Shown: piece after piece, positions 11,666 through 23,073 of the stretch
Numbering within the stretch: position 1 is the stretch's first letter
Layout of the letters: every line of letters begins with the position of its first letter
Assembly (NCBI RefSeq): GCF_002234675.1
Contig: NC_019869.2
Coordinates: 27,724,823-27,788,822, forward strand
Direction: 5' to 3'
From: Oryzias latipes
Lineage: Eukaryota; Chordata; Actinopteri; Beloniformes; Adrianichthyidae
DNA length: 64,000 bases
Notes under the pieces: model-generated
Database searches by the model: none
Told to the model about the DNA's origin: nothing
What the model saw: only the letters and a program-made list of their open reading frames with translations
Program-made: the position numbers and the translations under genes

Positions 11666-12120
11666 TTTAAAAATCTACCGGCCAGGCATATTTTTACCAG
11701 ACAAATTATTATTAAAAAATTATTATTGAAAAAAAGATATTGCGTTTATTATGTTGACTGCATAGAGAGAGAGAATATCACAGCATCAAACATCAGATAA
11801 AAACAGCAGTTTTAAGTGACTTTGACTTCTAATCCGTCTTTGCTCTCTGCTTTTGGCATTTCTATTGAAGTGTTTTATTTTCCATCACAAGTGAGTCGTT
11901 CCTTCTCTTTAGCACAGCTAAAAAGCCCCCCTGTATCCCCATAAGGGTGTCGATCAGTGACCTGTAGTCTGAACCAGCTAAAGAGAAGGAAAAGTCTTTT
12001 CTTAATTTTTGGGTGCCCCATACAGTTATGCCCATTTTCACCCAGACAACCTGCATCCACCTTCAAGGGCAGTTGTGACTGCAGCTTTAGATGTTTTGGT
12101 GATAAGTGCAGGGAAGCAGA
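11666..12120. other. No gene seen
   Basis: AT-rich sequence without recognised motif. Confidence 0.4.
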
Positions 12121-12262
12121 TGGAGATAGTGATGATGTTGGTAAAATGATGCTGTGGTTAGAGGGTAGAGACCAAAGAGGAGGTTCATTGAGGTAGTGAA
12201 GGGTGGGTGCAGGACTGAGGAGGATGCAGAGGAGAGGGTTAGATGAAGGCACGTGATTTCTC
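12121..12262 (+). mobile_element. RTE-type LINE ORF C-terminal fragment
   Basis: In the frame from 12169 the translation RPKRRFIEVVK followed by TEEDAEERVR and then RHVI matches the very C-terminus of fish RTE proteins. The RTE at 25696 ends RPKRRYMDVLTEDMK...VRWKRMI. One TGG has become TGA just after RVR. Only this end of the element is left. Confidence 0.6.
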
Positions 12263-13257
12263 TAAAGCCAATAGACGTCAGATGTCAGATCACAAATATT
12301 GCAATAATGAAGCAGCTTTACCAATGAAACCCAGATTATAAATGTTGAAAACACATCAATATTCAAACAAGGATGTGCTCCATGGTAAAAAGACCCCAAT
12401 CATCATGCCTCTGGCAATCATTAGATGTAAGAACATGAGAGTTTATGCTAATTATTTCCCCATGCGTGGATAAAAAGGAAGCAGGCTTCATCAGAAGGAC
12501 CTCTGCATTTGATCACAAACAGGAGTATTATTATTCTTTGACTTGAGTAATGAGACAGAAGGGATGAAATTGTTTGACTTCATCTTTTCTGGCTGTGATG
12601 AACATGGTTTGAGATGAAGCCACTCCCATCTCAGCTGCTGCTGCCTGATCTTTGTTCTTCAGGACATCAGCACACACCGGGAGAAGATCTGCTCATATAT
12701 ATCACACCCACAGACACTTTTATTGCAAACAGTTAGCAGAGTAAGGCTGTCACAGATAATTAAACCAGAGGGAAACTCTAACACCCCCACCCCGCCCCCT
12801 GTCTCCCTCTGCACCTTGTTCCCTTCCCTTCCACTCTGTTTTTATTTTTTTGGTAAATCTGCTTTTCAGCAGTCCTCAAACACGACAGAAGAAAGAGAAG
12901 CGTTCATTTTTGAGGTCACACAGCGCAGACGCAAATAAAGCTCTTCATCCATTACCTGCCATCTGCACTGCTGCTTTGCCTTACAGTTGCTGCTGGCAGA
13001 CGTTCAGATCAGCCCTCATTGAGGTCATTTACAGTTTTCATTTGGAGTCTTTATTATTTACACAGAAGCCCCACAGCCAAGCAAAGGTGGTCCATATTGC
13101 TCTGCTTGCTCCAGTAGCAAGCCCCTTCTGAGCATGTGCTGTTAATGGATTAGAGAGCAGGGTGTTGCCCACTCTAGGATGAAGCTCAAAACTGCCCCCC
13201 AAACACCGGAAACGTATCAACTGTCAGCTGTGTTGAAATATTAAAACACATCTTTAA

Positions 13258-13290
<33 letters not shown>

Positions 13291-14150
13291 AGAGGGTATT
13301 GTTCTGACAGGGCTGGTGACGCCAAGGGGAGTGGTGTTTCCATAGCAACCAGGCCAACAGAAGTTAAAAGGGGTCTTCCTTGTGACCCTTATTTAGAAGG
13401 TGAATAGAAGCAGAGCAAGCCACAGACACAATACTTATAGAGGAACAAGGCAACCAGCCGCCATAATAGCCCAAAATGGCTGTGGCAGTCAATCTGTTAG
13501 CATTAGCATCAGAAAGACATTATGCAAATAGCATGAGTGCCAGAAGCCCCCACCTTTCTACATCCATATGTCAACCCAAGGCCAGGGGAGGAAGGAGGGT
13601 TTCACCGTACATCACACTAACAAACGGGACTTCGGAAGAACATTTGGTTTTTTCATCCAGTCAGACAGACTACATGAATCCTTAGATTCTGGTTACAGAA
13701 GAACAAAAGTCAACACATTTCTGTGATCAACAGACATTTCACAACACAGGTCTCCTAAAAATTACCCTTTGTGACCCTGTTATTGTGTTGACAACTTTTT
13801 ACAATGAAAACCAACAACAACAGAAAACAGACTGAATTGGCTGGTAACTGGTGGAAGGAAAAAATACATGTTTTTGTACCTTTTTAAATAAAATCTGTTT
13901 CTTTTTCTCACTTGCTATTTTTCCAAATACATCCAAACATTCACTGGATATTCTTTGTTCCTTTTTAAGTAACCATAAACATCACAAAACAAAAATGTGG
14001 TATGGTAATGTCTCTGTTCCAATGTAGGCCAGTTATTAATTGTACATAATTATACATAATAATTATATTTGTGTCAATTACTCAATTTTTATAGACCTAA
14101 TTAATGTTTTCCTGTAGATATCAATTGTATTAATCACAATGAAGGACAGC
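12263..14150. other. Possibly unique sequence with a CA microsatellite
   Basis: A (CA)n tract spans about 13260-13288. No frame here resembles a known protein. This is one of the least repeat-like parts of the left half. Confidence 0.4.
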
Positions 14151-14159
14151 ATTCTGAAA

Positions 14160-15364
14160 CCAGTCTGAGGATCATGTCTACCCCTGGTAGTAGAGCCAGG
14201 ATCCAATGCTAAACAACTCCAGAAAGCTGCAGAACAAAAAATGAGAAACTTTGACCAAAATATACTTCGTGGTCCCTACACTCTGCTGTACCCCGATGGT
14301 ACAGAGATAAAAAATATACCTGGGATCCAAACACCCTTCTCGCTACAACTGTATAAGGAGGCAGTAGGCAAGGGATATCAAAGGATTACACTTTACCTTT
14401 GTACAGTTGAAGACTTTGTCATTCAAAGTAATTAGTCTTGAGTTCATTCAAAAGCAAGTAGAGCTATCTTAAACCCTTGTGCTATCCTATGACCCCACCC
14501 TTATATTGACGTGTTCTCCCTACCATGACAAAGGTTGATTAAGGTGGAAAGATTTCATGTAATCCATGGACACCAGTGAAGATCACAAATCATTGTAGAA
14601 AAAAGGTTCAGAGCACTGTCTAGTGGGTCTAGATGACCCAACTCCCAACGTTAAAGTGCCTAGGATAGCACAAGGGTTACAGTAATTTGAATGTCCTGAC
14701 ATGAGTATGCATGTTTTTACAGCAGAAGAACATGTCATTTCTGACTCAAGTGACTTGGAGGTGATCGCTATCAGTGGAGTTACAGCAAAGTCAAACGCAA
14801 CAGACACATTACCATGTGTAATGGATACCATTTCCTTCCTTTCTATTTGTCTGTCTGTTTTATCTTGTACATATGAATGTATATGCATACACGCTTCCAC
14901 TCATAGTCCAGTTTTTTATATGGGTGGCTTTTGACACAGAAGTTCCTAGATGGAGAGATGCAATGGCAGCCACGTGCATTTTCTTCAGGAAATGCATCTC
15001 GTTTTAGTTATGTGTTTCGTTGCCTGCCGCATTACATAAATTGTCTTTTTCTTGTAGAATGGAACAACCATCAGCAGCCCACGTAATTGCATATCTGGCA
15101 TCCCAGATGGATCACCACGCCATCAACAGATTTAACATCTGTCGTTCTGACATTTGGGATGGAGCTGTCAAAGGGTTTAAGCGTGGCACATTTTCTGAAA
15201 AGATAGATCTTTATGTAAAGTTCTCTGATGATGGAGGGTGGTTGGAAGAAGGTATCGATATGGCCCAAAAAGAGAATTTCTCTCCCTACTCATGAAAAGG
15301 CTAAACCAGAGACCCATATTTGATGGACCTCCAGAAAGCAGATATCTTGTCTACAATTCAACAG
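14160..15364 (+). pseudogene. G2E3-like/HECT-family gene fragment, 5' part only
   Basis: Three exon-like pieces are seen. Piece 1 (about 14180-14430) reads KMRNFDQNILRGPYTLLYPDG, then LQLYKEAVGKGYQRITLYLC. Piece 2 follows an acceptor-like TTTTTACAG at 14737. Piece 3 starts after TTTTCTTGTAG (about 15057) and reads [39 protein letters not shown], then after a frameshift near 15262 [20 protein letters not shown], with a donor-like ACAG|GTACTG at 15363. These blocks are the N-terminal part of the HECT region in multicopy fish G2E3-like proteins. The HECT catalytic cysteine lobe is missing. The frameshift, a MITE insertion between pieces 1 and 2 and the absent 3' half make this a pseudogene. Confidence 0.65.
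14469..14680. mobile_element. Complete TTAA-type MITE (~210 bp)
   Basis: Terminal inverted repeats AACCCTTGTGCTATCCTA on the left and TAGGATAGCACAAGGGTT on the right. The left flank is TTAA (14469-14472), the right TTAC (14677-14680). TTAA targets are used by piggyBac and Kolobok superfamilies. It sits within the G2E3-like pseudogene. Half copies occur at 10487-10540 and 48751-48830. Confidence 0.7.
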
Positions 15365-15545
15365 GTACTGTTCATATAATCCATGGTTTAAAAAATAAAA
15401 AAAACTTTTTTAAAGAACTTTGTCAAACAACAATGCAATGTATATGTATTTATTGGAGATTATTAAAAACAATTCTGAATTTCTATGAGCAGCTTCAAGA
15501 GACAATGAGTACAGATTGGCAGGGCAGATGATTCCTGTGTCTAGC

Positions 15546-15600
15546 GTTAAATTCAATTATACTTTATTAATCCCACAAGGGAAAATTTATGCTTTTTTCC
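15546..15600 (-). mobile_element. SINE/LINE 3'-tail fragment
   Basis: Read on the minus strand the sequence is TTTTCCCTTGTGGGATTAAT followed by AAAGTATAATTG, the conserved 3' tail shared by fish V-SINEs and their partner LINEs. No tRNA-like head is present. Confidence 0.45.
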
Positions 15601-15773
15601 AATTTAATTAAATGAATATCACTTGTTGTAGTGTATTGAAGTTAGTTTTATTGAACTGCATTACCCAGCATGCATGATTACCCAGCATACTATGCGAGTA
15701 GTCACGTGTTACCAACCAAACGTAACTTTACCCAGTGTTAGACATAAAGCTTAGATGCAGATGTCACTATATT

Positions 15774-16887
15774 GGCCGCATTTATACTGCATGGTTCAAG
15801 TGACCCAATTCTGATTTTTTCCTCTCATGTGGCACAGATCGGATATGACCGGTGAACGTGTAAGCAGGACAAAAGCGCATGGATTCCGTTTTTCTCAGAT
15901 CGGATTCAGGCCTCATTCATATGTGGAAATAAATCGGAAACAAATCGGATACGTGCATTTGCGTGTGCCATTTAAGCAGACAAATCGGATATTCCCCAGT
16001 AAATGCGAGTCGTACGTCAGTGACGTCAACTCAGGACACCACTGACTGAGATCACATGACTTATTAAGATGCTTTTGTGCGCTGATTTTGCTGTCAGCTG
16101 TTACCTTTCATCCTCAGGCTTCAGACCGTAGTCGGAAACCGCTGTTATTTCCGGTCCGGTCCCGGTCTGGACGCAAACGGTAACTAATGAAGTGGGACAC
16201 CATTGCTCTGGAACACGCTAGAAGCCGTTTATTTCTTTGCTTGTATTGCGGAGTGTGGGCGTGTATGATGGCGACCGCGCGTGCTGTGTGTGAGTGTGTG
16301 TGTGTAAGGAGAGGAAAGAGGGTGTGAGCGCGGAGCGGGAGAGTGTCGGACAACCGTAATAAAAAGAAGGTGTCTCCCCCAAAAGATTGTTTTGGAGTCT
16401 TTCTTAACCCACTCTGTGCAGAATGAGAATCCGCCTTCGGCCCTGGAGAAAATCTCCCGTGCGTTTCTGACCACGGTCGGAAAAAGAGAAGTCATCGCGC
16501 AGGAAAGGTTCAACAATTGGATCAAACTGTTAGTACAGCACGTCTGCAAACACTTTCTCATTCAAAACTCAGAGAGCTCATTAGACGACCGAGCAGCCCT
16601 CCTTTTTACTCCCCCTCAGAAGCGCCCAAGGCAACGCCTCCTTCCGTCACTGCATTGCCTCCATGACAACCGCAGTCACAAAAGTCCAAAGGAGGTCCGC
16701 GGAATGCGGAAATGCTGCTACGTAGTCCTCAGAACGTCTACGTTTGATAGTTTCACCATTGTGTAGTCTAAATGCAAAAATCGGATACGGGTCACTTTTA
16801 AAAGATGATGTAAGCGGGTCGTCAAAAAAATCGGATATAGTCAGAAAATCGGATATGAGCATCAAGACCTGCAGTGGAAATGGGGCC
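15774..16887. mobile_element. 1.1-kb Harbinger-like non-autonomous DNA element, copy 1
   Basis: The left end GGCCGCATTTATACTGCA pairs with the right end, whose reverse complement reads GGCCCCATTTCCACTGCAGG. Subterminal copies of ATCGGAT occur near both ends (for example 15838, 15898, 15985 and 16780-16856). The body matches the element at 47489-48590 almost throughout. Frames on both strands (about 16229-16561 minus, 16392-16640 plus) are shared by the copies but match no protein I know. The TSD is not clear (flanks ATT and TAT), so the superfamily is tentative. Confidence 0.65.
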
Positions 16888-17702
16888 TATGTGGAGAGCT
16901 GGGTACACTTATATCTTTAGACAAACATATATTTGTAAGAAATTAAGTTATCCAGTAAGAAAACACCCTAATCTAGAACAAATATCACGTTCCTCTCAGG
17001 AGCGCAGAATAGTTTGAAACGGAATACATTTTTTCCCGCCGGTATGAAAAAAAATCTGTGACCTTCCATTTTAAAAGAACTGTTGGATTTCTGAAACTGG
17101 GTTTGTCAAACCCAGTAGGCCTTACTTCCTCTGGATTTATATTATTGTTAATATTTTGTATAGTATAAGTGTAATTATAGTACTGTTTTTTACTTTTAAA
17201 AAAGGTCTGATAAATTTACCTTGAAAACAAGACGCCCGATCAATACAGGATCATCAGCAAATTTACTCCAATAAAAATGTCAAAGTCGTGTCTTTTTTTC
17301 TAAACTCGTGCCTTGGGTTTGGTGATCTATCATCCTTTTCTCTACTTCATGTTGATGTTGATGTTAACAAAACATATCGAGTTTGTACTAACATCACCTT
17401 TTGGACAGCAATAAAAACCTTGTTGAGCAGGGTAACATTTCATCATTGCGCTAATAGAGAGCTTATAGGAGGGCAGGATTTTTAGTCAATATTTTATTCA
17501 TTTAAACATGGGAAATGTCTGCACTGAATGAAAGAAACCCAAAGGCCTCTCAAATTATTGTCAGCAACTGTGAAGGAAAACTGTATAGTTCAATTACGGT
17601 TATAGGAGCACCTCAGTCATAAATCCATACGTCTAACTGAATATCATTTTATTTTTCTCTAGCCATGATGGAAGGCTCCTGAGCTGCAGGTTAGAAACCC
17701 TG
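16888..17702. other. No gene seen
   Basis: AT-rich sequence with no recognised motif. Confidence 0.35.
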
Positions 17703-17710
17703 CTCTAGAG

Positions 17711-18587
17711 CAGTGTTTTTCAACCTTTATTGAGCCACGGCACACTTTAACCTTGACAAAAATCCCGCGGCACACCAGTATCCCAAAAAAAAAAAATAGC
17801 AGAAATTCATGGTCTGTGTTGATCGACAACCCCCCCCCCCCCCCCGCCGCAATCTCACGTGGATTTTTGTGATAATTGTAGCAGAAAAAGCAGGAAGTTG
17901 CGGCTGTTTTTTCTAAGAGCTGAAATAAAAGTTAAATTAGAAAATTTAGAAACTGTTTGTGGTTGTGGTTTAAAGACGTTTCACAAGGTCGACTCATTAT
18001 GCGCTGTCCCTTTGAGCCAATGCATCATGGGAGATGTAGTGTGAAAACGGCCGAAAAAGGGCAGAAAGACGCGCGTCTCTGAGCTTCATGGTTTTGTTCA
18101 CTTGTTTCACGGTCTGACACCTGACTCTGTGGAAAGCTACACTGCTAAAGACGAGCTTTAGCTGGTATATATGTTAGAACTGAGCGACTTTATCAGCAGA
18201 ATTAAGAACAAGGAAGTGAAGACTTTAACCACTTCTGATTGGTCTGACTGATGACGTGATTAAGCCTTCAAGAATGATTGGCGGAGACAGTTAAAGGGGC
18301 GGGACTTTTCCGCAAACTGCTATAGCTGCAGGTAAATCGCGGTACCGTCATAATTATCAAAATTTCTTTAATCGAATCAAATAAACAGAAAGAAAAAGTA
18401 ATTTTAAGATCTTTCATATTCCTAACTACTCAGTGTTTTATCAGGGCCTGTTTGGATGAACAAAGAGCTGATCTCCTGGAGATGGAAAATGTTTTTAGAT
18501 CAGTTAATGAGGGCAATTTCCCACGGCACACTTGACCATCTCCCACGGCACACTAGTGTGCCGCGGCACACTGGTTGAAAAACACTG
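17711..18587. mobile_element. hAT non-autonomous element (877 bp) with perfect TSD
   Basis: Termini are CAGTGTTTTTCAACC (17711) and GGTTGAAAAACACTG (18573-18587). Subterminal repeats of CACGGCACAC are typical of a widespread fish hAT MITE. The 8-bp TSD CTCTAGAG is exact at 17703-17710 and 18588-18595. No transposase is encoded. Truncated relatives lie at 10023-10486 and, in the opposite orientation, 20842-21271. Confidence 0.9.
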
Positions 18588-18595
18588 CTCTAGAG

Positions 18596-18763
18596 TGTCT
18601 TCAGTCTCAGCAACACCTTTCTTTTTTACAGACATATTTTCATTGACATGTATTGTTAAGTGATATATATATGAAAAAAAAACATTTCACTGTTTTTTTT
18701 TACAAATATTTTACATATGGACATACATTTATGACCAGAAATGTAAATATATTGCGTATAGAT
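18596..18763. other. Flanking AT-rich sequence
   Basis: No feature recognised. Confidence 0.35.
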
Positions 18764-19606
18764 TAGGGTTGGAACGATTAATTCATGAAGCGATTTATAT
18801 TCCTGTGATCAATCCATATCGTTTCTTAATACTTTTGTTATCAGAAATTTGAATAGTACACAGAATATTTGAAAAACGTACCTGACATATTCCGACGTAG
18901 ACGCTTCTGAGTCGTTACCAGGTGGTCAGGTAGCTATTTAATACTATTGACACCATGAAAATTATCACATTGATCAAACCAGGTCCATCTGTCTAAGGCG
19001 GAATCAAATCAAATTGACCTATACCATTATAAAATCATTTCATAATAAGATAAATTCATAATTGATTTGGAAATTACCATTTGAATTGAGGCACAGTAGG
19101 TTTATTTTGCTGTCATGTAAAAATGACCAAAAACATCACAGCAACACACATGTGATGTCAGCAAACACGGATCAGTCAATCATTCCAGTCCAATGTGTGG
19201 AAAGACTTGAGTTAGCAAAGACATGTGACCATCCAGTGTCTAGAATGTTCTAAGAATGTTCCCTTTGGATTCTTTGGATGTGGAAAAACAACAGTGGTGA
19301 ACTTTAGGAAACTAACATGTGAATGGATTTGACATTCATTCTAGTTTACCTGTTTGTTTGGACACATTCACACTTGATTATTAAAAAAAAAAAAAAAAAA
19401 AAAAAATCAAAGAATCTGGAAAACGTCTCCTGCACTGTTCAGTAGCAGGTATTTCTCTCTACAACACACTGGTTAAATATTTAGATAAAGATGTCCCGGA
19501 TCCATCTTAGCTCAGTGGACTGAATCCGATTGGATCATTCAATATGAACCAATATTGAAAGTGGCAACAACCAATATTGAATCGATAAAACTAACTGTTA
19601 CAGCCC
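18764..19606. mobile_element. Degenerate hAT-like element
   Basis: The left end AGGGTTGGAACGATTAATTC and right end AACTGTTACAGCCCT (reverse AGGGCTGTAACAGTT) are short imperfect inverted repeats. ATCGATT-type sequence lies just inside both ends. Such ends occur in fish hAT elements. A 25-bp poly(A) lies at about 19382-19406. No TSD was confirmed. Confidence 0.4.
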
Positions 19607-20841
19607 TTTTTTATTATAAAATGAAGCGAGGTGCTGTAGCAGAGCAGTTTTAACAGACCTGAAATACTGCAAACTTGTTTATTTTTTTTAACAATGGCTG
19701 ATGTTGGTTTAAAGTTTGTCCATAATGTTTTCAATGCCTTACTCTGACCTATTTTTACATTTCTTGGGATTTTTATTAAGTATTTAAAGGCTACCAAGCC
19801 TCAGCTTACCTAACAGCTCCTCAGACATGTCTGTATAACACGATACCTGCAGGACAAAATCATCAATCTATCTACTTATTTGCTGAGTTTGCAGCTCCTA
19901 CGGGTTATCAAAGCAACAATACTGCAACTAATGAGCCACAAGGACGAAGCAAACATCCATTTACCAACACTAATCCTCGCTGCTCCTTTGTGTTCTAAGT
20001 CAAAAGATGAACACGTCAATAATTGAACAGAGCCATAGGAGGCGGCTTTCTGGCCTGGGCGGAAGAAAAAGAGCAGAGACACTCCTGAGATGAGTCATCC
20101 ACATCAAAACTCTGTGAGGAGACATCATTACACCACCATACTCCCTGCCTCCACCTTGTTGCGTTCCGTCAATATCACGGTACACATCTACTCAGATAGC
20201 GTCACTGGCAGAAATGTCAGGGAGCTCGGTCGCATACATTCCACGTCTGATGGCTGTGAATTAATTTGGTATTGATGGAAAAAGCAGCCTTGACTGCAGA
20301 CAGTTCTTGGCACAAAGGACAGGACGACTGGCTTATGGACAACACTGACATTGCTGCATTTTTAACAGATCAATTTTAAATTCTTGACTGTTCATGCATT
20401 GTAAAAATTGGAAGTTCCTGATTTGGTCTTGTTGTCCCATACATCATCATAAGACGTCTAGTCTTACCTGGCAAAGCATGACCCAGAGGATGATTGGGAG
20501 CAAACTCTTCTGAATTATACAGACTTGATTAATCAAAATCGTTTTAACAAGGGAACATGTTGTGACGTCATCTGTCTTCCTGCTGTGTGGTTGCAAAAGG
20601 TAGCTTTTAAGATGGCCAGGAGAAGCTGGTGTGCAGCCCTCCCCAGCATGGATCACAAATAAGGAACAGCAATCAATTCCTTTCCCAGTGTCAGAGAGTC
20701 AGACTGAGGTTCAAAGCTTTGGAACATCAGGGGTGGTGGAGGATCAGCTGTGACCTAGGCAACAGGATGGGCGTTAAGACATTTGCAGTGTCTGTCTGTT
20801 CCAGGAAGGCTGTTGATTGAGATGCAGGTTGCAGGTTAAAC
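19607..20841. other. No gene seen
   Basis: No coding frame, RNA gene or transposon end could be supported. Confidence 0.35.
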
Positions 20842-21271
20842 CAGTGTTTTTCAACCAGTGTGCCGTGGGAAATGACCCATTAGCTGATCTAACAACATTT
20901 ACCATCTCCATGATATCAGCTCTGTGTTCATCCAAACAGGCCCTTGTTCTGATTCTGCTCATAAAGTCTCTCAGTTCTAACAAAAATACCAGCTAAAGCT
21001 CGTCTTTAGCGGTGTAGCTTTCCACAGAATCCGGTGTCAGACCGTGGAACAAGTGAACAAAACCATGAAGCTCAGAGACGCTAGTCTGTCTGACATCACT
21101 ACATCTCCCATGATGTATTGGGTTAAAGTGGCAGCGTCTCGGCACACAATGACTCGTCCTTGTTAAACATCTTGAAACCACAACAAACACACAAACAGTT
21201 TTTAAATCTTCTAACTTAACTTTAGAAAAAGCAGCTGCAACTTCCAGCTTTTTCTGCCACAATTATCAGAG
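20842..21271 (-). mobile_element. Truncated copy of the 17711-18587 hAT family, inverted
   Basis: It starts CAGTGTTTTTCAACCAGTG at 20842. It then follows the reverse complement of the 18587-to-17865 region, including AGCTCGTCTTTAGC and CATGAAGCTCAGAGACG. It stops at about 21271 where a Tc1 fragment begins. Confidence 0.75.
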
Positions 21272-21274
21272 TGA

Positions 21275-21470
21275 TGTGACCAGTCTTAATCCAACAGAGA
21301 ATCTATAGAGAGTTGAAAGTCTGTGTTGGCCAGCACCAGACCCCAAAATATTACAGCTCTTGAGAAGATCTGTATGAAGGAATGGACCAAACTGGAGAAG
21401 AACCGGGGAAACCTTTGACCTTTGTTACTGACAACCAGGGTTACATTACAAAGTATTGCGTTGAACTTTA
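21275..21470 (+). pseudogene. Tc1-like transposase C-terminal fragment
   Basis: The plus-strand frame reads SLNPTENL-stop-RELKVCVGQHQ, matching the SPDLNPIENLWRELK block that carries the last acidic residue of the Tc1 DD34E catalytic triad. It is followed by ACCAGGGTTACATTACAAAG, typical of the end of Tc1-like elements. The TGG of ENLW is TAG. Only this end is present. Confidence 0.65.
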
Positions 21471-22020
21471 ACTTTATCTATATAAAGACACCTGTCCACA
21501 ACCTCAAACAGTCCCACTCCAAACTCCACTATGGTCAAGACCAAAGATCTGTCTAAGGACACCAGAAACCAAATTATTGACCTGCAGCAGGATGGAAGAC
21601 TGAATCTGCAACAGGAAAGCAGGCAATCAACTGTGGGAGCAATTATTAGGAAATGGAAGACGTTCAAGACCACTGAGAATCTCCCTCCATCTGAGGCTCC
21701 CCCCAAGATCTCACCCTGTGGGGTCAAAATGATCACAAGAACAAACATCCCAGAACCCCACGGGGGTCCTAGTGAATGACCTGCAGAGAGCTGGGACCAA
21801 AGTGACAAAAGTACCATCAGTAACACACGACCTCCTTCCATTAGTTAAGGGCATTAGAGATGAAACATGGCTGGGTCTTTCAGCAGGACAACGATCCCAA
21901 ACACACTGCCTGGGTACTGAAGGAGTGGCTTCGTAAGAAGAGAACTTGCACAGATGGTGGCTGACTAAATACTTTTTTTCCCCAACTATAAATTCTTAAA
22001 AAAAAAAAAAAAAAAAAAAA
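21471..22020 (+). pseudogene. Tc1-like transposase, internally deleted
   Basis: From ATG at 21531 the frame reads MVKTKDLSKDTRNQIIDLQQ (first helix-turn-helix), then STVGAIIRKWKTFKTTENLP and ISPCGVKMITR (second helix-turn-helix). After a deletion comes [12 protein letters not shown] (about 21872-21907), the block holding the second catalytic aspartate. Sequence between, including the first aspartate region, is largely missing. The 3' end GGTGGCTGACTAAATACTTT plus a poly(A) (about 22000-22020) follows. It lies downstream of a separate C-terminal fragment, so two Tc1 copies or a rearrangement are involved. Confidence 0.7.
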
Positions 22021-22555
22021 TCAGACAACAGGATTTCCTGGAGTTTTTTTACATTTCGTTTCTCACAGTGTTTCTATGTTGGACATTACAGACCAAAGTC
22101 AGCGTTTTAAGTGGGACGACCTGCAGAATCAGTGGCTACTACATACTTATTTGTCCCATATATATAAATAGGCGCTGAATTAACAAAAGTTCAGACGGTT
22201 TTCACTTTTATTTTTTTCTCAACATGTGGACTGGCTTTTTCAAACTAAAAGCTGCTCCCTGTAGATTTACTGGAAAATATAAGATTTATAAGATACAATT
22301 TAATATACATATTTCACTGGAAAATATGAGCCTTATGAGGCTTTTAAGATGAATAAATGCTGAAGTGACGCACAGAAGCATTTTTCAAAGAAGAAATTAA
22401 AAAATAAGAAGCTGCATTAAAACTCAAATGAGGCCCCAGTTTTTCCCCAAGGATTAAGATCTTAAAAAGCTGATAATCAATTGAACATCAGTAATTCATG
22501 AGAATGATCACATACTTGTTTAGAGTAAATAAAACCATACAAGTTTCCTCAAAAG
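22021..22555. other. Intergenic sequence 3' of med10
   Basis: No coding or repeat structure recognised. Confidence 0.4.
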
Positions 22556-22560
22556 AGCAT

Positions 22561-22566
22561 TTTATT
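22561..22566 (-). promoter_or_regulatory. med10: Candidate polyadenylation signal of med10
   Basis: TTTATT on the plus strand is AATAAA on the coding strand, 508 bp downstream of the med10 stop. It is the clearest AATAAA I see downstream, implying a 3' UTR of about 0.5 kb. Confidence 0.45.
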
Positions 22567-23073
22567 AACAAAGAGTGCATAAAAATGTTTACAATGCAAG
22601 ACTGGACTTTTTCCGATTACATCAAATGCTCAGGCACAAAATTACATACAAAAAACTGGGATTCAACTTTTAAAGTTGACAGAAACCTGAGATGTTGTAA
22701 TGTGATGGTGTGCAGAATGTTTCACAACCACAGTATGTATGTAAATACACAGTATGAACATTTAACACAAAGGTTGACTCTTTTGCATGTTTGAGAGTTG
22801 GGAAAATGTTTATGTTCTGATCAAGTGTCCATGCATCAGCAATGACATGAAACATGAGTGTATTCTAAAGCCCCTGAGGACCTTACTGCAAAACAGCTTT
22901 TAATGTCAGTGGAATGTCCTGGTCAAGAAAAGATGAAGGAATTTAGAGCAGAGATGTGTCTCCTTCCTATCCCCATTAAACTGGATTCTCTAGACGTCTG
23001 TTTTCAGGCTGTGTGTAAACCCAAACAGGCTTTCATTTCACATGCTGAGAGTGGGGGGGGATCACAGCCATTT

